Origin: JBOGIG01 sp050742455
GTDB taxonomy: Bacteria; Actinomycetota; Acidimicrobiia; Acidimicrobiales; JBOGIG01
Direction: 5' to 3'
Assembly (NCBI GenBank): GCA_050742455.1
Contig: JBOGIG010000064.1
Coordinates: 1 to 51,932 of the forward strand
DNA: 51,932 nucleotides
The position numbers were made by a program, and so were the translations under genes. Positions 40,360 through 48,869 of the stretch are shown here, one piece after another; position 1 is the first letter of the stretch, and every line of letters begins with the position of its first letter. The notes beneath the pieces were generated by a model. The model was not told where the DNA came from. It searched no databases and saw only the letters and a program-made list of their open reading frames with translations.

Positions 40360-41785
40360 CCTGCTGGGGGGCTTCATTGCCGAATTGCGATCGGCTGGGT
40401 TGCCGGTCTCGCTGACCGAGAATCTCGACGCCACCGAAGCAGTGCGCCACATCCCCCTGGCCGATCGCCAAGCCTTCAAATACGCCTTGGGTGCCACCCT
40501 GGTCAAGTCCAACTCGCATTGGAAGGCTTTCGAGACGGTGTTCGAGGTCTACTTCTCGCTGCGATCGTGGAATGAAGATGGGACCGGGTCCATAGACGGC
40601 GAACAGGACGGGTCCGACCCGGGGGTGGCCCAGGGGGCCAAGGGGGAGCGCCACGGCGGCGGGGGTGGCATGGAGGCCATGACCGCCGAGCAACTGGCTG
40701 AGATGCTGTACCGGGCCCTGCTCCACGCCGATGAGGCCATGACCGTGGCCCTGGCCCGCCAGGCGGTGACCCGCTATGCAGGTATGGAACCCGGCCGGCC
40801 CGTAGGTGGCACGTACTATCTGTATCGCACGCTGCGCAATCTGAACCTGGATGAGGTACTGATCCGGCTCATGGATTCGGCTCGCCAAGAAGCATCAGGG
40901 GGTTTGACCACCCTGGAAGAGCGTCTGGCCCTCGACGAGTTCGAGGTCCGCATCGACCGGTTGAAAAAGGAAGTAGAAGCCGAGATCCGTCGACGATTGG
41001 TGGCCGACCGGGGCGTCGAGGCCATGGCGAAGACCTTGCGCAAGCCATTGCCCGAGGACATCGACTTCATGCACGCCACCCGGGACGAGCTGGCCGCCCT
41101 GCGCCGGGCCATCCAGCCCTTGACGCGAAAGCTGGCCGTGCGCCTGGCCCGCAAGCGTCGCCACGGCCGCAAGGGCCCTCTGGACTTTCGCAACACCGTG
41201 CGCCACTCCCTCTCCTATGGAGGGGTGCCGGCCGATCCCCGGTTCCGCTATCCCCGACCGTCCAAGCCCGAGATCATCGTCATTGCCGACATTTCGGGCT
41301 CGGTGGCCTCCTTCGCCCGCTTCACGCTCCAGTTGGTCTATGCCATTAGCTCCCAATTCTCGCGGGTGCGCAGTTTTGTGTTCATCGACGGCATCGACGA
41401 GGTGACCAGCTACTTCGCCGGCGTGGAGGACGTCACCGAAGCCGTGCACCGGGTAAACACCGAGGCCGACGTCATTTGGGTGGATGGTCACTCCGACTAC
41501 GGCCATGCCTTTGAGGTGTTCTGGGATCGGTGGGGGCGGGAGGTGACCTCCAAGTCAAGCGTCATCCTTCTTGGCGATGCCCGCAACAACTATCACGCCT
41601 CCCAGGCCTGGGTGGTCAAGGAATTGCGCAAGCGGGCCCGCCACGTCTTTTGGCTTAACCCCGAGCCGCGCAGCTATTGGGATACCGGAGACTCGATTGT
41701 CGGTGAGTACGCAGCTCATTGTGACGGCGCCTTCGAGTGTCGCAACCTGCGCCAGCTGGAGAGCTTCGTGGAGTACCTGGCTTGA
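40352..41785 (+). CDS. CoxE-like protein with von Willebrand factor A domain
   Basis: A 477-residue protein. The N-terminal helical half (LLGGFIAELRSAGLPVSLTEN) and an acidic/Gly insert (about 70-105) precede the C-terminal VWA domain. Its metal site motif DISGS (in VIADISGSVASF) starts around residue 312, and WVDGHSDYGHAF and LLGDARNN follow. It is the typical partner of the upstream MoxR-like ATPase. The start ATG overlaps the ATPase gene. The downstream phosphatase starts in its stop codon (TGATG). Confidence 0.92.
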   Translation: MLDLLGGFIAELRSAGLPVSLTENLDATEAVRHIPLADRQAFKYALGATLVKSNSHWKAFETVFEVYFSLRSWNEDGTGSIDGEQDGSDPGVAQGAKGERHGGGGGMEAMTAEQLAEMLYRALLHADEAMTVALARQAVTRYAGMEPGRPVGGTYYLYRTLRNLNLDEVLIRLMDSARQEASGGLTTLEERLALDEFEVRIDRLKKEVEAEIRRRLVADRGVEAMAKTLRKPLPEDIDFMHATRDELAALRRAIQPLTRKLAVRLARKRRHGRKGPLDFRNTVRHSLSYGGVPADPRFRYPRPSKPEIIVIADISGSVASFARFTLQLVYAISSQFSRVRSFVFIDGIDEVTSYFAGVEDVTEAVHRVNTEADVIWVDGHSDYGHAFEVFWDRWGREVTSKSSVILLGDARNNYHASQAWVVKELRKRARHVFWLNPEPRSYWDTGDSIVGEYAAHCDGAFECRNLRQLESFVEYLA

Positions 41786-42468
41786 TGGGCGGCTTCATTA
41801 CAACCCGGCTGGTGCTGATTCGCCACGGCGAGGCCGACTGCAATGTGCGCCAGGTGGTGGGGGGGGAGCGAGGTTGCACCGGCCTGTCGCCCGAAGGAAA
41901 GGATCAGGTCCGATCCCTGACCGGCCGCCTCAACGCCACGGGCGAGCTAGCCGGCGCCACCGTGTTGTATTCCAGCGTGCTGCGTCGGGCCGTTCAAACG
42001 GCCGAGCTGATCTCGGCCGTGCTCGGGGGCCTGGACGTGATCCAGGATTGCGACCTGTGCGAGATCCATCCCGGAGAATGCGACGGCATGGCCTGGGAAG
42101 AACTGGAGGTGAGCTTTGGCAATCCAGACTTCTCGACCCATCCCGAACGTCAGCTGTCTCCCGGGGGGGAGAGCTGGTCCGAATTCATGATCCGGGTCAA
42201 ATCCGCCCTTTCTGATCTGGTGGCCCGCCATCCAGGCCAGACCGTGGTGGTGGCCAGCCACGGCGGGGTGATCGACGGTTCATTGGTCAACTTTGCCGGA
42301 AAACAGGGATTCGGGTCCGGATTGGGGTTCGGCCCGCAGAACACGTCCATCACCGAATGGGCACACTGCCAGGACCGCTGGCGACTGTTGCGCTACAACG
42401 ACGCCGCTCACCTGTACGGGGCGTGGTCGGCTGAGCCGGTTCCCGATCGGCGGGCGCCCGGGGTTTAG
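41785..42468 (+). CDS. Histidine phosphatase family protein (phosphoglycerate-mutase-like)
   Basis: A 227-residue enzyme. The phospho-His motif is LIRHGEAD, then YSSVLRRAVQTAE, the acid EIHPGECDGMAW, and the second His VVVASHGGVID. Substrates in this family range from phosphoglycerate to many small phosphates; the specificity is not visible. I chose the ATG at 41785, which overlaps the CoxE-like stop; the frame starting 16 codons upstream lies inside that gene. Converges with the GH25-like gene. Confidence 0.92.
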   Translation: MGGFITTRLVLIRHGEADCNVRQVVGGERGCTGLSPEGKDQVRSLTGRLNATGELAGATVLYSSVLRRAVQTAELISAVLGGLDVIQDCDLCEIHPGECDGMAWEELEVSFGNPDFSTHPERQLSPGGESWSEFMIRVKSALSDLVARHPGQTVVVASHGGVIDGSLVNFAGKQGFGSGLGFGPQNTSITEWAHCQDRWRLLRYNDAAHLYGAWSAEPVPDRRAPGV

Positions 42469-42536
42469 CCGCTTTTCAGGGGAATAGCCCGGTTACAGCC
42501 GGCCGGAGCCGGGGGTGCCTCCGGGTGCCTTCCCCA

Positions 42537-44051
42537 TCAGCAGGCGGCATCGAGGTCGTAGGTGCCGTCGGTCTGGTACTGCACCATCCAGGGCTGGCCC
42601 CCGCCGAAGGTCCGTGTGGGGTCGGTGCAATACGAGGTGGGGTTGGAGCTCGGAGCCCCGGCAATCCAGATGGGCAGGCCGGGGGAGTACCCGCCGGCAA
42701 TCCGGGGGAACTGGTAATACGTGGAGTAGATTCCCACCTCCTGGCCGGCGCCCTGCAGGGCATCGATGGCCCCCTGTATGGTTCGGGCATTGGCCGAAGT
42801 GTCATTGGCCCAGGTGTTGGCCGTTTCGATGTCGAGCCACCACAACCCGGTGGTGGCGCCACTGTTGGCCGCGATGGACAGCGAGTACTCGGCGGCGTTG
42901 AATCCCCAGTTGTAGGCCTGACAGCTGGTGTCGGTGGCGGCGCACGGGCCGGCGCCCCCCGCCGAGATGCGGGGATCGGCGGGGGCGATGCCCACCGGGG
43001 CTTCCATGTTCATGTAGACACTACGCCGACCCGTCGATGACCACGCCACCTGATCGGAAAGGCAGGGATTGGCAGTGTAGGGTCGGCCGTCGTTGATTCC
43101 GATGATGGAAACGTCATGGGGCGGGCCCGGAAGGGTCCGGCCGCACTGGGGCCACGAGATGTCATATCCGGTCTGGCCCCCCACGTAGGGATCCCGGCCC
43201 TGGGCTGCTGTGATTCCCACGATAGGGGCAGCCAGGGCGTGGTTGGCGGCCGAACCCCTGAACGGCGCGTCACCGTAGTTGAACAGTCCGCCGTCGCTTG
43301 CCGCCATCCAGTAACCGCCCCCGTCGGGCGTGGAGGCCATGCCCACGATGGGCTGGTTGAGATGGATGTTGCCGGTGGACCCAAAAAAGGTGGCGTCGCC
43401 GAAGCTGAAGATGCCACCATCCCGGGCGACCAGCCAGTAGCCGCGGCCGTCGGGCGTGGGGGCCATGCCCACGATGGGCTGGTTGAGGTGGATGTTTCCG
43501 GTGGACCCGAAGAACCTGGCCCCTCCGTAGCTGAAGATGCCCCCGTCACTGGCCACCAGCCAATACCCGGCGCCTTCCCTGGTCGACGCCATGCCCACGA
43601 TGGGCTGGTTGAGGTGGATGTTGCCGGTGGACCCGAAGAACTTGGCATCGCCGTAGTTGAAAATGCCCCCGTCACTGGCCACCAACCAATACCCGGCCGA
43701 GCCGGGGGTGCCGGCCATGCCGACTACGGGACGATTGAGCGTTGTTCCGGCAGGCGAGCCCAGGTATGCAGCGCCCCCGTAGCCGAACACCCCTCCGTCG
43801 GCCCCCACCATCCAATAGGCCGGGTTCGATGAGGCCGCGGCGCCACGGGCCCCGACGACGTGACCAACCCCTGTCCGGCCGGCCGGCCGGGCCAATCCCC
43901 CCGGTGACGTCGCCCCGAGCGGAAGGAGCGAGGCGGCCGCCACGACTGCGGCACCGGCCACCAAAGGTCCCCGTCCTCTGACCCGTTTGGCTGTCTGTTT
44001 GGCCGCTCGGAGCAGCACGAGATAAAGGCGATACAGGGCTGGGTAAGACAT
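42537..44051 (-). CDS. Secreted repeat protein with C-terminal GH25-like (lysozyme-like) domain
   Basis: A 504-residue exported protein. Residues about 1-50 hold a long basic signal/anchor (KRVRGRG then a hydrophobic run of 18). Residues 76-285 are five tandem 42-residue units with the pattern Y-W-x-V-x-x-D-G-G-x-F-x-Y-G and F-F-G-S-T-G-N-I-H-L-N-Q-P-I-V-G-M-A; units 2-4 are almost identical. The C-terminal half (from TGYDISWPQCG) has LWWLDIETANTW and ends DGTYDLDAAC, like GH25/DUF1906-type TIM barrels, with candidate catalytic Asp and Glu. Such repeat proteins are common in Acidimicrobiia as far as I recall. SD GAGGAG precedes the ATG. Confidence 0.85.
   Translation of the reverse strand: MSYPALYRLYLVLLRAAKQTAKRVRGRGPLVAGAAVVAAASLLPLGATSPGGLARPAGRTGVGHVVGARGAAASSNPAYWMVGADGGVFGYGGAAYLGSPAGTTLNRPVVGMAGTPGSAGYWLVASDGGIFNYGDAKFFGSTGNIHLNQPIVGMASTREGAGYWLVASDGGIFSYGGARFFGSTGNIHLNQPIVGMAPTPDGRGYWLVARDGGIFSFGDATFFGSTGNIHLNQPIVGMASTPDGGGYWMAASDGGLFNYGDAPFRGSAANHALAAPIVGITAAQGRDPYVGGQTGYDISWPQCGRTLPGPPHDVSIIGINDGRPYTANPCLSDQVAWSSTGRRSVYMNMEAPVGIAPADPRISAGGAGPCAATDTSCQAYNWGFNAAEYSLSIAANSGATTGLWWLDIETANTWANDTSANARTIQGAIDALQGAGQEVGIYSTYYQFPRIAGGYSPGLPIWIAGAPSSNPTSYCTDPTRTFGGGQPWMVQYQTDGTYDLDAAC
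43197..43826. repeat. Five 126-bp tandem repeats inside the GH25-like gene
   Basis: Five units of 126 bp encode residues 76-285 of the secreted protein; the middle three are nearly identical at DNA level, which makes copy-number change by recombination likely. Confidence 0.85.
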
Positions 44052-44107
44052 CGATTGCTCCTCGCCGACGGCCAACGATGCTTGTGTTCGCTGGCACGTG
44101 GTATCGG

Positions 44108-45454
44108 TCAGGCCCGGAGCAGCTCCGCCACCCTGAAGGCCAGGTCTATGGACTGTCGTGCATTGAGCCGGGGATCGCAGGCTGTGGTGTAGCGCAGCTC
44201 GAGGTGATCCTCCAGTATCTCTTCCGCCCCTCCAAGGCATTCTGTCACAGCGTCGCCGGTGAGTTCGACATGCACTCCGCCGGGCCAGGTTCCCTCGGCG
44301 GCGTGGGCGGCGAAGAACCCCCGGATCTCGGCCAGGATGTCCTCGAAGCGCCTGGTCTTGCGCCCATTGTCGGAGGTGATGGTGTTCCCGTGCATGGGGT
44401 CACAGGCCCAAACCACCGGGTGCCCTGCGTCGGTTACCGCTCGGAGCAACGCAGGCAGGACCTCGCTCACCCGGCCCGCCCCCATGCGGGTGATGAGGCT
44501 GAGGCGTCCCGGAACCCTATGTGGGTTGAGTGTCTCACACAGGGCCACAACTTCCTCGGGGCGGGCGCTCGGGCCGATCTTGGCCCCGATGGGGTTGTGA
44601 AGTCCGGACAGGAACTCCACGTGGGCCCCGTCGATCCTTCGGGTGCGCTCACCCACCCAAAGCATGTGAGCCGAGCAGTCGTAGAACTCACCGCTGAGCG
44701 AGTCGCGCCGGGTGAGGGCCTCCTCGTACTCCAACAGCAATGCCTCATGGCTGGTGAAGAACTCCACCTGGTGCAAGGTGGCCTCTTCGCCCAGATCTAT
44801 CCCGCACGCCTTCATAAAGCGTAGGGCCCGGTCGATCTCGGCCGCGATGGCTTCGTATCGACGGCCCTCGGCGCTGGAGGTCACGAACTGCTGGTTCCAC
44901 ACGTGGACCTGGGACAGGTCGGCGTAGCCCCCCATGGTGAATGCTCGCAGCAAGTTAAGAGTCGAGGCCGACTGGTGGTAGGCGTCGATCTGGCGGCGAG
45001 GGTTGGCCACCCGGGCCTCGGCGGTGGGAGCGTCGTCGTTGATGATGTGGCCCCGGAACGAGTCCAGCTCCAAGTCGCCCGAGAACTCGGTAGCAGCCGA
45101 GCGAGGCTTGGCGAACTGCCCGGCGATCCGACCCACCTTGATCACCGGCACGCCCGCGCCGTAGGTGAGGATCACGGCCATCTGCAGGATCACCTTGAGC
45201 TTGTCCCGGATGGCATCGGCGGTGAAGTCGGCGAAGGACTCGGCGCAGTCTCCGGCCTGGAGGAGGAAGGCCTGCCCGGAGGCAACCTGGGCCAGCCGCT
45301 GGGTCAGTACCCGAGCCTCGCCGGCGAAGACCAGGGGGGGCAGGGTCGCCAATTGCTTGTGGACGCGTTCGGCCTCGGCGCTGTCGGGCCACTGGGGTTG
45401 TTGAGGTGCTTCCAGGTCCCGCCACGAGTTGGGGGCCCAATGGGCGTCGGCCAT
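44108..45454 (-). CDS. aroG: Class II 3-deoxy-7-phosphoheptulonate synthase
   Basis: A 448-residue plant/mycobacterial-type (class II) DAHP synthase, the first step of the shikimate pathway (PEP plus erythrose 4-phosphate). Landmarks are LQAGDCAESF (metal Cys), KVGRIAGQFAKPRS, NLLRAFTMGGYADL, SARPEEVV, LITRMGAG, WACDPMHGNT (metal His), HVELTGDAVTECLGG (metal Glu) and ACDPRLNARQ (metal Asp). Length is normal. The start ATG at 45454 has TAGGCT ending exactly 6 nt upstream and shares a palindromic promoter with the divergent LLM gene. Confidence 0.96.
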   Translation of the reverse strand: MADAHWAPNSWRDLEAPQQPQWPDSAEAERVHKQLATLPPLVFAGEARVLTQRLAQVASGQAFLLQAGDCAESFADFTADAIRDKLKVILQMAVILTYGAGVPVIKVGRIAGQFAKPRSAATEFSGDLELDSFRGHIINDDAPTAEARVANPRRQIDAYHQSASTLNLLRAFTMGGYADLSQVHVWNQQFVTSSAEGRRYEAIAAEIDRALRFMKACGIDLGEEATLHQVEFFTSHEALLLEYEEALTRRDSLSGEFYDCSAHMLWVGERTRRIDGAHVEFLSGLHNPIGAKIGPSARPEEVVALCETLNPHRVPGRLSLITRMGAGRVSEVLPALLRAVTDAGHPVVWACDPMHGNTITSDNGRKTRRFEDILAEIRGFFAAHAAEGTWPGGVHVELTGDAVTECLGGAEEILEDHLELRYTTACDPRLNARQSIDLAFRVAELLRA

Positions 45455-45460
45455 GGCTCC

Positions 45461-45470
45461 AGCCTACGCT
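45461..45470. promoter_or_regulatory. Palindromic bidirectional promoter between aroG and the LLM gene
   Basis: The 22-bp gap contains CTCCAGC-CTAC-GCTGGAG (45457-45474), a 7-bp inverted repeat. TACGCT on the plus strand (45465-45470) ends 6 nt before ATG 45477; TAGGCT on the minus strand (45466-45461) ends 6 nt before ATG 45454. The two -10 hexamers share TA. Both transcripts would start on the A of their ATG. Confidence 0.6.
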
Positions 45471-45476
45471 GGAGTG

Positions 45477-46406
45477 ATGCACCCGTTCCGCTTTGCCATG
45501 CAGGTATCGACCGCCACCAGCGGGAAGTCGTGGCGCCATCTGGCCCAAAAGATTGAGGGGCTGGGCTATTCCACCTTGTACATTCCCGATCATTTCGGCG
45601 ATCAGTGGGGACCGATCGTGGCTATGACCGTAGCCGCCGAGGCCACCACCACGCTCAATGTGGGTTCCCTTGTCTTCGACAACGACTACCGTCACCCAGT
45701 GGTCCTGGCCAAGGAGATAGCCACCTTGGACTTGGCCAGTGAGGGAAGGGTGGAGTTCGGTCTGGGGGCGGGCTGGATGCGTTCGGACTACGACGAGGCC
45801 GGCTTGGACTATGACGATCCCGGCATTCGCATCGATCGAATGGTGGAGAGCCTCGACATCATGGGCGACCTATGGGAGCGGGGCAGTTCGACCCGGGCCG
45901 GAAAGCACTACAACGTGGTATCGGCCCAGGGTCTTCCCCGGCCCTATTCCGAGACCCGGCCGACCCTGGTGATCGGCGGCGGGAGCAAGAGGGTCCTGTC
46001 CATCGCCGCCCAACGGGCCGACATCGTGGGCGTCAACCCCAGCCTGGCGGCCGGCTTTGTCGGGGCGGAGACGGCGGCGTCGGCATTGGCCGGTCGCTTC
46101 GATGAACGCATCGCGTGGGTCAAGGACGCGGCGGGTGATCGGATGGGTGACATCGAGCTGCAGATACTTACGTTTGTGGTCCAGATTGTCCCCAACCGCA
46201 GCGAAGCCATCGCGTCTCTGGCGCCTTTCTTCGGGGTGGATCCTTCGGAGGCCGCCGACGTTCCCATCGCCCTTGTCGGCACAGTGGACGATATCTGCGA
46301 GATCCTGCTCGAGCGCCGGGAGCGCTTCGGATTCAGCTATGTGGTGGTCCACGAAGCCGAGATCGAGACGTTCGCCCCGGTAGTGGAGCGGTTGGCCGGC
46401 ACCTAG
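45477..46406 (+). CDS. LLM class F420-dependent oxidoreductase (TIGR03621-like)
   Basis: A 309-residue luciferase-fold enzyme. It starts HPFRFAMQVSTATSGKSWRHLAQKIEGLGYSTLYIPDHFGDQWGP, has VGSLVFDNDYRHPVVLAKEIATLD and GRVEFGLGAGWMRSDYDEAGL, and ends with GTVDDICEILLERRERFGFSYVVV. This matches the actinobacterial F420-type LLM subfamily. The substrate is unknown. It shares a symmetric 22-bp promoter gap with aroG. nadD follows after 5 nt to its earliest ATG, so this gene may head an operon into nadD. Confidence 0.92.
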   Translation: MHPFRFAMQVSTATSGKSWRHLAQKIEGLGYSTLYIPDHFGDQWGPIVAMTVAAEATTTLNVGSLVFDNDYRHPVVLAKEIATLDLASEGRVEFGLGAGWMRSDYDEAGLDYDDPGIRIDRMVESLDIMGDLWERGSSTRAGKHYNVVSAQGLPRPYSETRPTLVIGGGSKRVLSIAAQRADIVGVNPSLAAGFVGAETAASALAGRFDERIAWVKDAAGDRMGDIELQILTFVVQIVPNRSEAIASLAPFFGVDPSEAADVPIALVGTVDDICEILLERRERFGFSYVVVHEAEIETFAPVVERLAGT

Positions 46407-46450
46407 CTCGGATGGGATCCGCACCCGAGTCCGACCGAGTCCCGACGAAA

Positions 46451-47038
46451 ATGGGAGTTCTGGGGGGGACTTTCGACCCGGTTCACAATGGCCACCTGGC
46501 CGCCGCCGTCAGTGTTCGCCACCAGCTTGGCCTCGATGTGGTGCTCATGGTGGTGGCAAACCAGCCGTGGCAGAAGCTGCCCCATCGGGCCCTTGCCCCG
46601 GCCCAAGACCGCCTGGCCGTGCTGCGGGCCGGGGTGAAGGGGCTGGACGGGATCGAGGCCAGCGACATCGAGATCGAGATGGGAGGCCTTTCCTATACGG
46701 CCGACACCCTCGCCGAGCTGGCCCGTCGCCACCCCTCGGCTGAGCTCTTCTTGATAATGGGTACCGATGCCGCGGCCGGCCTGGACACTTGGGAGCGACC
46801 GGCCGAGATACGGGGCCTGGCGCAATTGGTCGTGGTGGACCGGCCCGGATCACCCGATCGGGCCCGTCAGGCTGTCCCTAAGGGATGGGACGCCCGATTC
46901 GTGGATATTCCCGGATTGGACATCTCCAGTACCGAGATCCGATCGCGATTACGCCGTGGCCTTCGGATCGACGTGCTCGTCCCCCCTGCGGCGATCCGTT
47001 GCCTGGCCCGGCGAGCTATGTACGCTGGCCCTGGATGA
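46451..47038 (+). CDS. nadD: Nicotinate-nucleotide adenylyltransferase
   Basis: Adds AMP to nicotinate mononucleotide in NAD synthesis. It has GVLGGTFDPVHNGHL (the HxGH nucleotidyl-transferase motif), LIMGTDAAAGLDTWERP, and DISSTEIRSRLRRG (the ISSTxIR signature). I chose the ATG at 46451 because the fold starts right there (MGVLGGTFD); an ATG at 46412 would add 13 residues. Neither has a clear SD. The stop overlaps the next gene (ATGA). This nadD - LCP-like - rsfS order is usual in actinobacteria. Confidence 0.94.
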   Translation: MGVLGGTFDPVHNGHLAAAVSVRHQLGLDVVLMVVANQPWQKLPHRALAPAQDRLAVLRAGVKGLDGIEASDIEIEMGGLSYTADTLAELARRHPSAELFLIMGTDAAAGLDTWERPAEIRGLAQLVVVDRPGSPDRARQAVPKGWDARFVDIPGLDISSTEIRSRLRRGLRIDVLVPPAAIRCLARRAMYAGPG

Positions 47039-48411
47039 GAAGGTCAACGCCACAGCATTCGTCAGGCACCGTGGAGGGCTACTCTCCCGAACCGGAACGG
47101 GAGAAGTTCGCCGGAAGGTGGAGTGAGGAGCCCCAAGTCATCTACGAAGAGCCGGACTGGGGAACCTTCGGATCGAACCAAGCCGCCACCTACGACCCCA
47201 GGCGCACGGGCCCCAACCCGGCGGCCGCCATCATGGCCGAAGCCGACCCGATATTCGGGACGGGGGGAACCAGGATGGAGCGCCGCCTGGCCAAGCGACG
47301 GGCCAAGCGACAAAGGTTGCTGGCCATCCTGGCCATCACCGGATTGGGCTTGGCCGTGGCCATCACCGCTGCTGTCATTCTCATGGGAGGCAAGGCCAAG
47401 GTGGCCCCGGGCGCCGGTGCGGCGAACGCCGCTCGGACCGTCCAGGCTGCTTCGCTGCCCGCCCCGGTCCTCCTTGCCCATACGAACCCCGCCGGTGGCG
47501 TTGATGCCATGTTCGTCCTGGCCCCGGGGAAGACGGCTGGGGGAGGGGTGGCCCTGGTGCCGCCCGGCACCCTCACCGAGGTGCCCGGATTCGGTCCCGA
47601 GCCCCTGGGTTCTGCCCTGGCCAGCCTGGGACCAACCGGCTTGTTGGCAGCCACCGAGAACCTCCTGGGAGTGGGCATCGCCCAAGCTGTGGTGGTCAAC
47701 GACGCCCAGTTGGCTGCCCTGGTGTCGCCCGCCGGCGCCTTGAGTGTGAACGTGGCCCACAGTGTGGTTCAGACCGACGCCACCGGTGCCGGGCGAGTCG
47801 TCTTTGCGGCCGGCACCGATCAGCTGTCCGGGACCCAGGTGCCGCTGTTCATATCGAGGTTGGGCTCGGGAGACCAACTGGCCGAGCTGTCCCGCCAGGA
47901 GGCGTTCATTACCGCCTGGCTGGCCCGGCTGGGCCAGGACCCCGGAGCCCTGCCAGAGGGGGGAACACTCCGGCCAGTGCTGGCGGTGATAAGTCGCGGC
48001 CGCGTAACCACGGCCACGGTGCCGGTCGATGAGTTGGGGCAGGGGTCGGGGGCCGTTACCCTGTTCCGAGTGCGCAGCGCCGACCTGGCCCCCATGGTGT
48101 CCTCTGTCTTTACCGCCCAGGCAAGCCGGTCGGCCGTCAGGCCCAAGGTCCAGATACTCAACGGAGCGGGGACGCCCGGCCTCGACGCGGCAGTTTTTGA
48201 CAAAATAGTGCCTCGCTTTGACGTGTCACTCACCGGCAATGAGCCGACTTTTGGTCACGCCGCCACCCAGATTGTCTTTTACAATCCGGCCGAGGCCGGC
48301 GCCGCGGCCCAACTGCGCCAGCTCATCGGAGTCGGTCAGGTGGTCCAGAGCCGGCAGCCCAATGGAGTGGTCGATCTCACCGTGATGGTGGGAACGGACT
48401 TTCACCCGTGA
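47035..48411 (+). CDS. LytR C-terminal domain protein with degenerate LCP-like domain
   Basis: A 458-residue membrane-anchored protein. A polar, acidic cytoplasmic N-terminus (1-90) ends in a basic run (RRLAKRRAKRQR), followed by one helix (LLAILAITGLGLAVAITAAVILM). The outer part resembles an LCP (LytR-CpsA-Psr) domain (VALVPPGTLTEVPGFGPEPLGSALASLG, LGVGIAQAVVVND), but the catalytic P-R-D-T is P-P-G-T and the N-T-D-T Asp is lost. A LytR_C domain ends the protein (PKVQILNGAGTPGLDA to DLTVMVG). So it is probably not a glycopolymer ligase but a binding or regulatory relative. ATGA overlap with nadD; its stop overlaps rsfS (GTGA). Confidence 0.85.
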   Translation: MRRSTPQHSSGTVEGYSPEPEREKFAGRWSEEPQVIYEEPDWGTFGSNQAATYDPRRTGPNPAAAIMAEADPIFGTGGTRMERRLAKRRAKRQRLLAILAITGLGLAVAITAAVILMGGKAKVAPGAGAANAARTVQAASLPAPVLLAHTNPAGGVDAMFVLAPGKTAGGGVALVPPGTLTEVPGFGPEPLGSALASLGPTGLLAATENLLGVGIAQAVVVNDAQLAALVSPAGALSVNVAHSVVQTDATGAGRVVFAAGTDQLSGTQVPLFISRLGSGDQLAELSRQEAFITAWLARLGQDPGALPEGGTLRPVLAVISRGRVTTATVPVDELGQGSGAVTLFRVRSADLAPMVSSVFTAQASRSAVRPKVQILNGAGTPGLDAAVFDKIVPRFDVSLTGNEPTFGHAATQIVFYNPAEAGAAAQLRQLIGVGQVVQSRQPNGVVDLTVMVGTDFHP

Positions 48412-48869
48412 CTATCGGCACTCCTGAAATCCCCGACGCCCAGCTCTTGACCGACTCGCAAGTCTCTCGTTTCCGCCCGGTTGTGTCGGGGGCGGGGCCA
48501 GGGACGAAAGATGTCCCCGGCATCGAGTTGGCCCTGGTGGCGGCCCGCGCCGCTGAGGCCAAGAACGGCGACGACACCCTGGTGCTGGAAGTGGGATCAG
48601 TATTGGGGATCACGGATCATTTTGTGATCACCGGCGCGGGCAATACGCGCCAGGCCCGGACCATCGCCCAGGAGATCGAACGCCAGGTCAAGTTGGTAAG
48701 TGGGGAAGGGCCCCGGCGGATCGAGGGTAAGGACGACGCCAGGTGGCTGTTGATGGACTATGGAGACTTCGTAGTCCATATCTTCCTGGCCGAGGCCAGG
48801 GCGTATTACGATCTCGAACGGCTGTGGAGCGATGTTCCCCGTGTGCAGTGGCGCATCCCGGCCGAGTGA
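48408..48869 (+). CDS. rsfS: Ribosome silencing factor RsfS
   Basis: A 153-residue protein of the RsfS/Iojap family, which binds L14 and keeps the subunits apart under starvation. The core is ALVAARAAEAKNGDDTLVLEVGSVLGITDHFVI, then GNTRQARTIAQEIER, and LLMDYGDFVVHIF. The first 40 residues are a variable extension not found in shorter homologues; an internal start is possible. GTG start overlaps the upstream stop. Last gene of the nadD cluster; leuS, often near it, comes only after a 3-kb accessory islet. Confidence 0.94.
   Translation: MTIGTPEIPDAQLLTDSQVSRFRPVVSGAGPGTKDVPGIELALVAARAAEAKNGDDTLVLEVGSVLGITDHFVITGAGNTRQARTIAQEIERQVKLVSGEGPRRIEGKDDARWLLMDYGDFVVHIFLAEARAYYDLERLWSDVPRVQWRIPAE

Noticed and set aside
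46885..47034. Upstream extension of the LytR_C protein
   Set aside because: It is nadD in another frame; the ATGA overlap at 47035 gives a sensible start.
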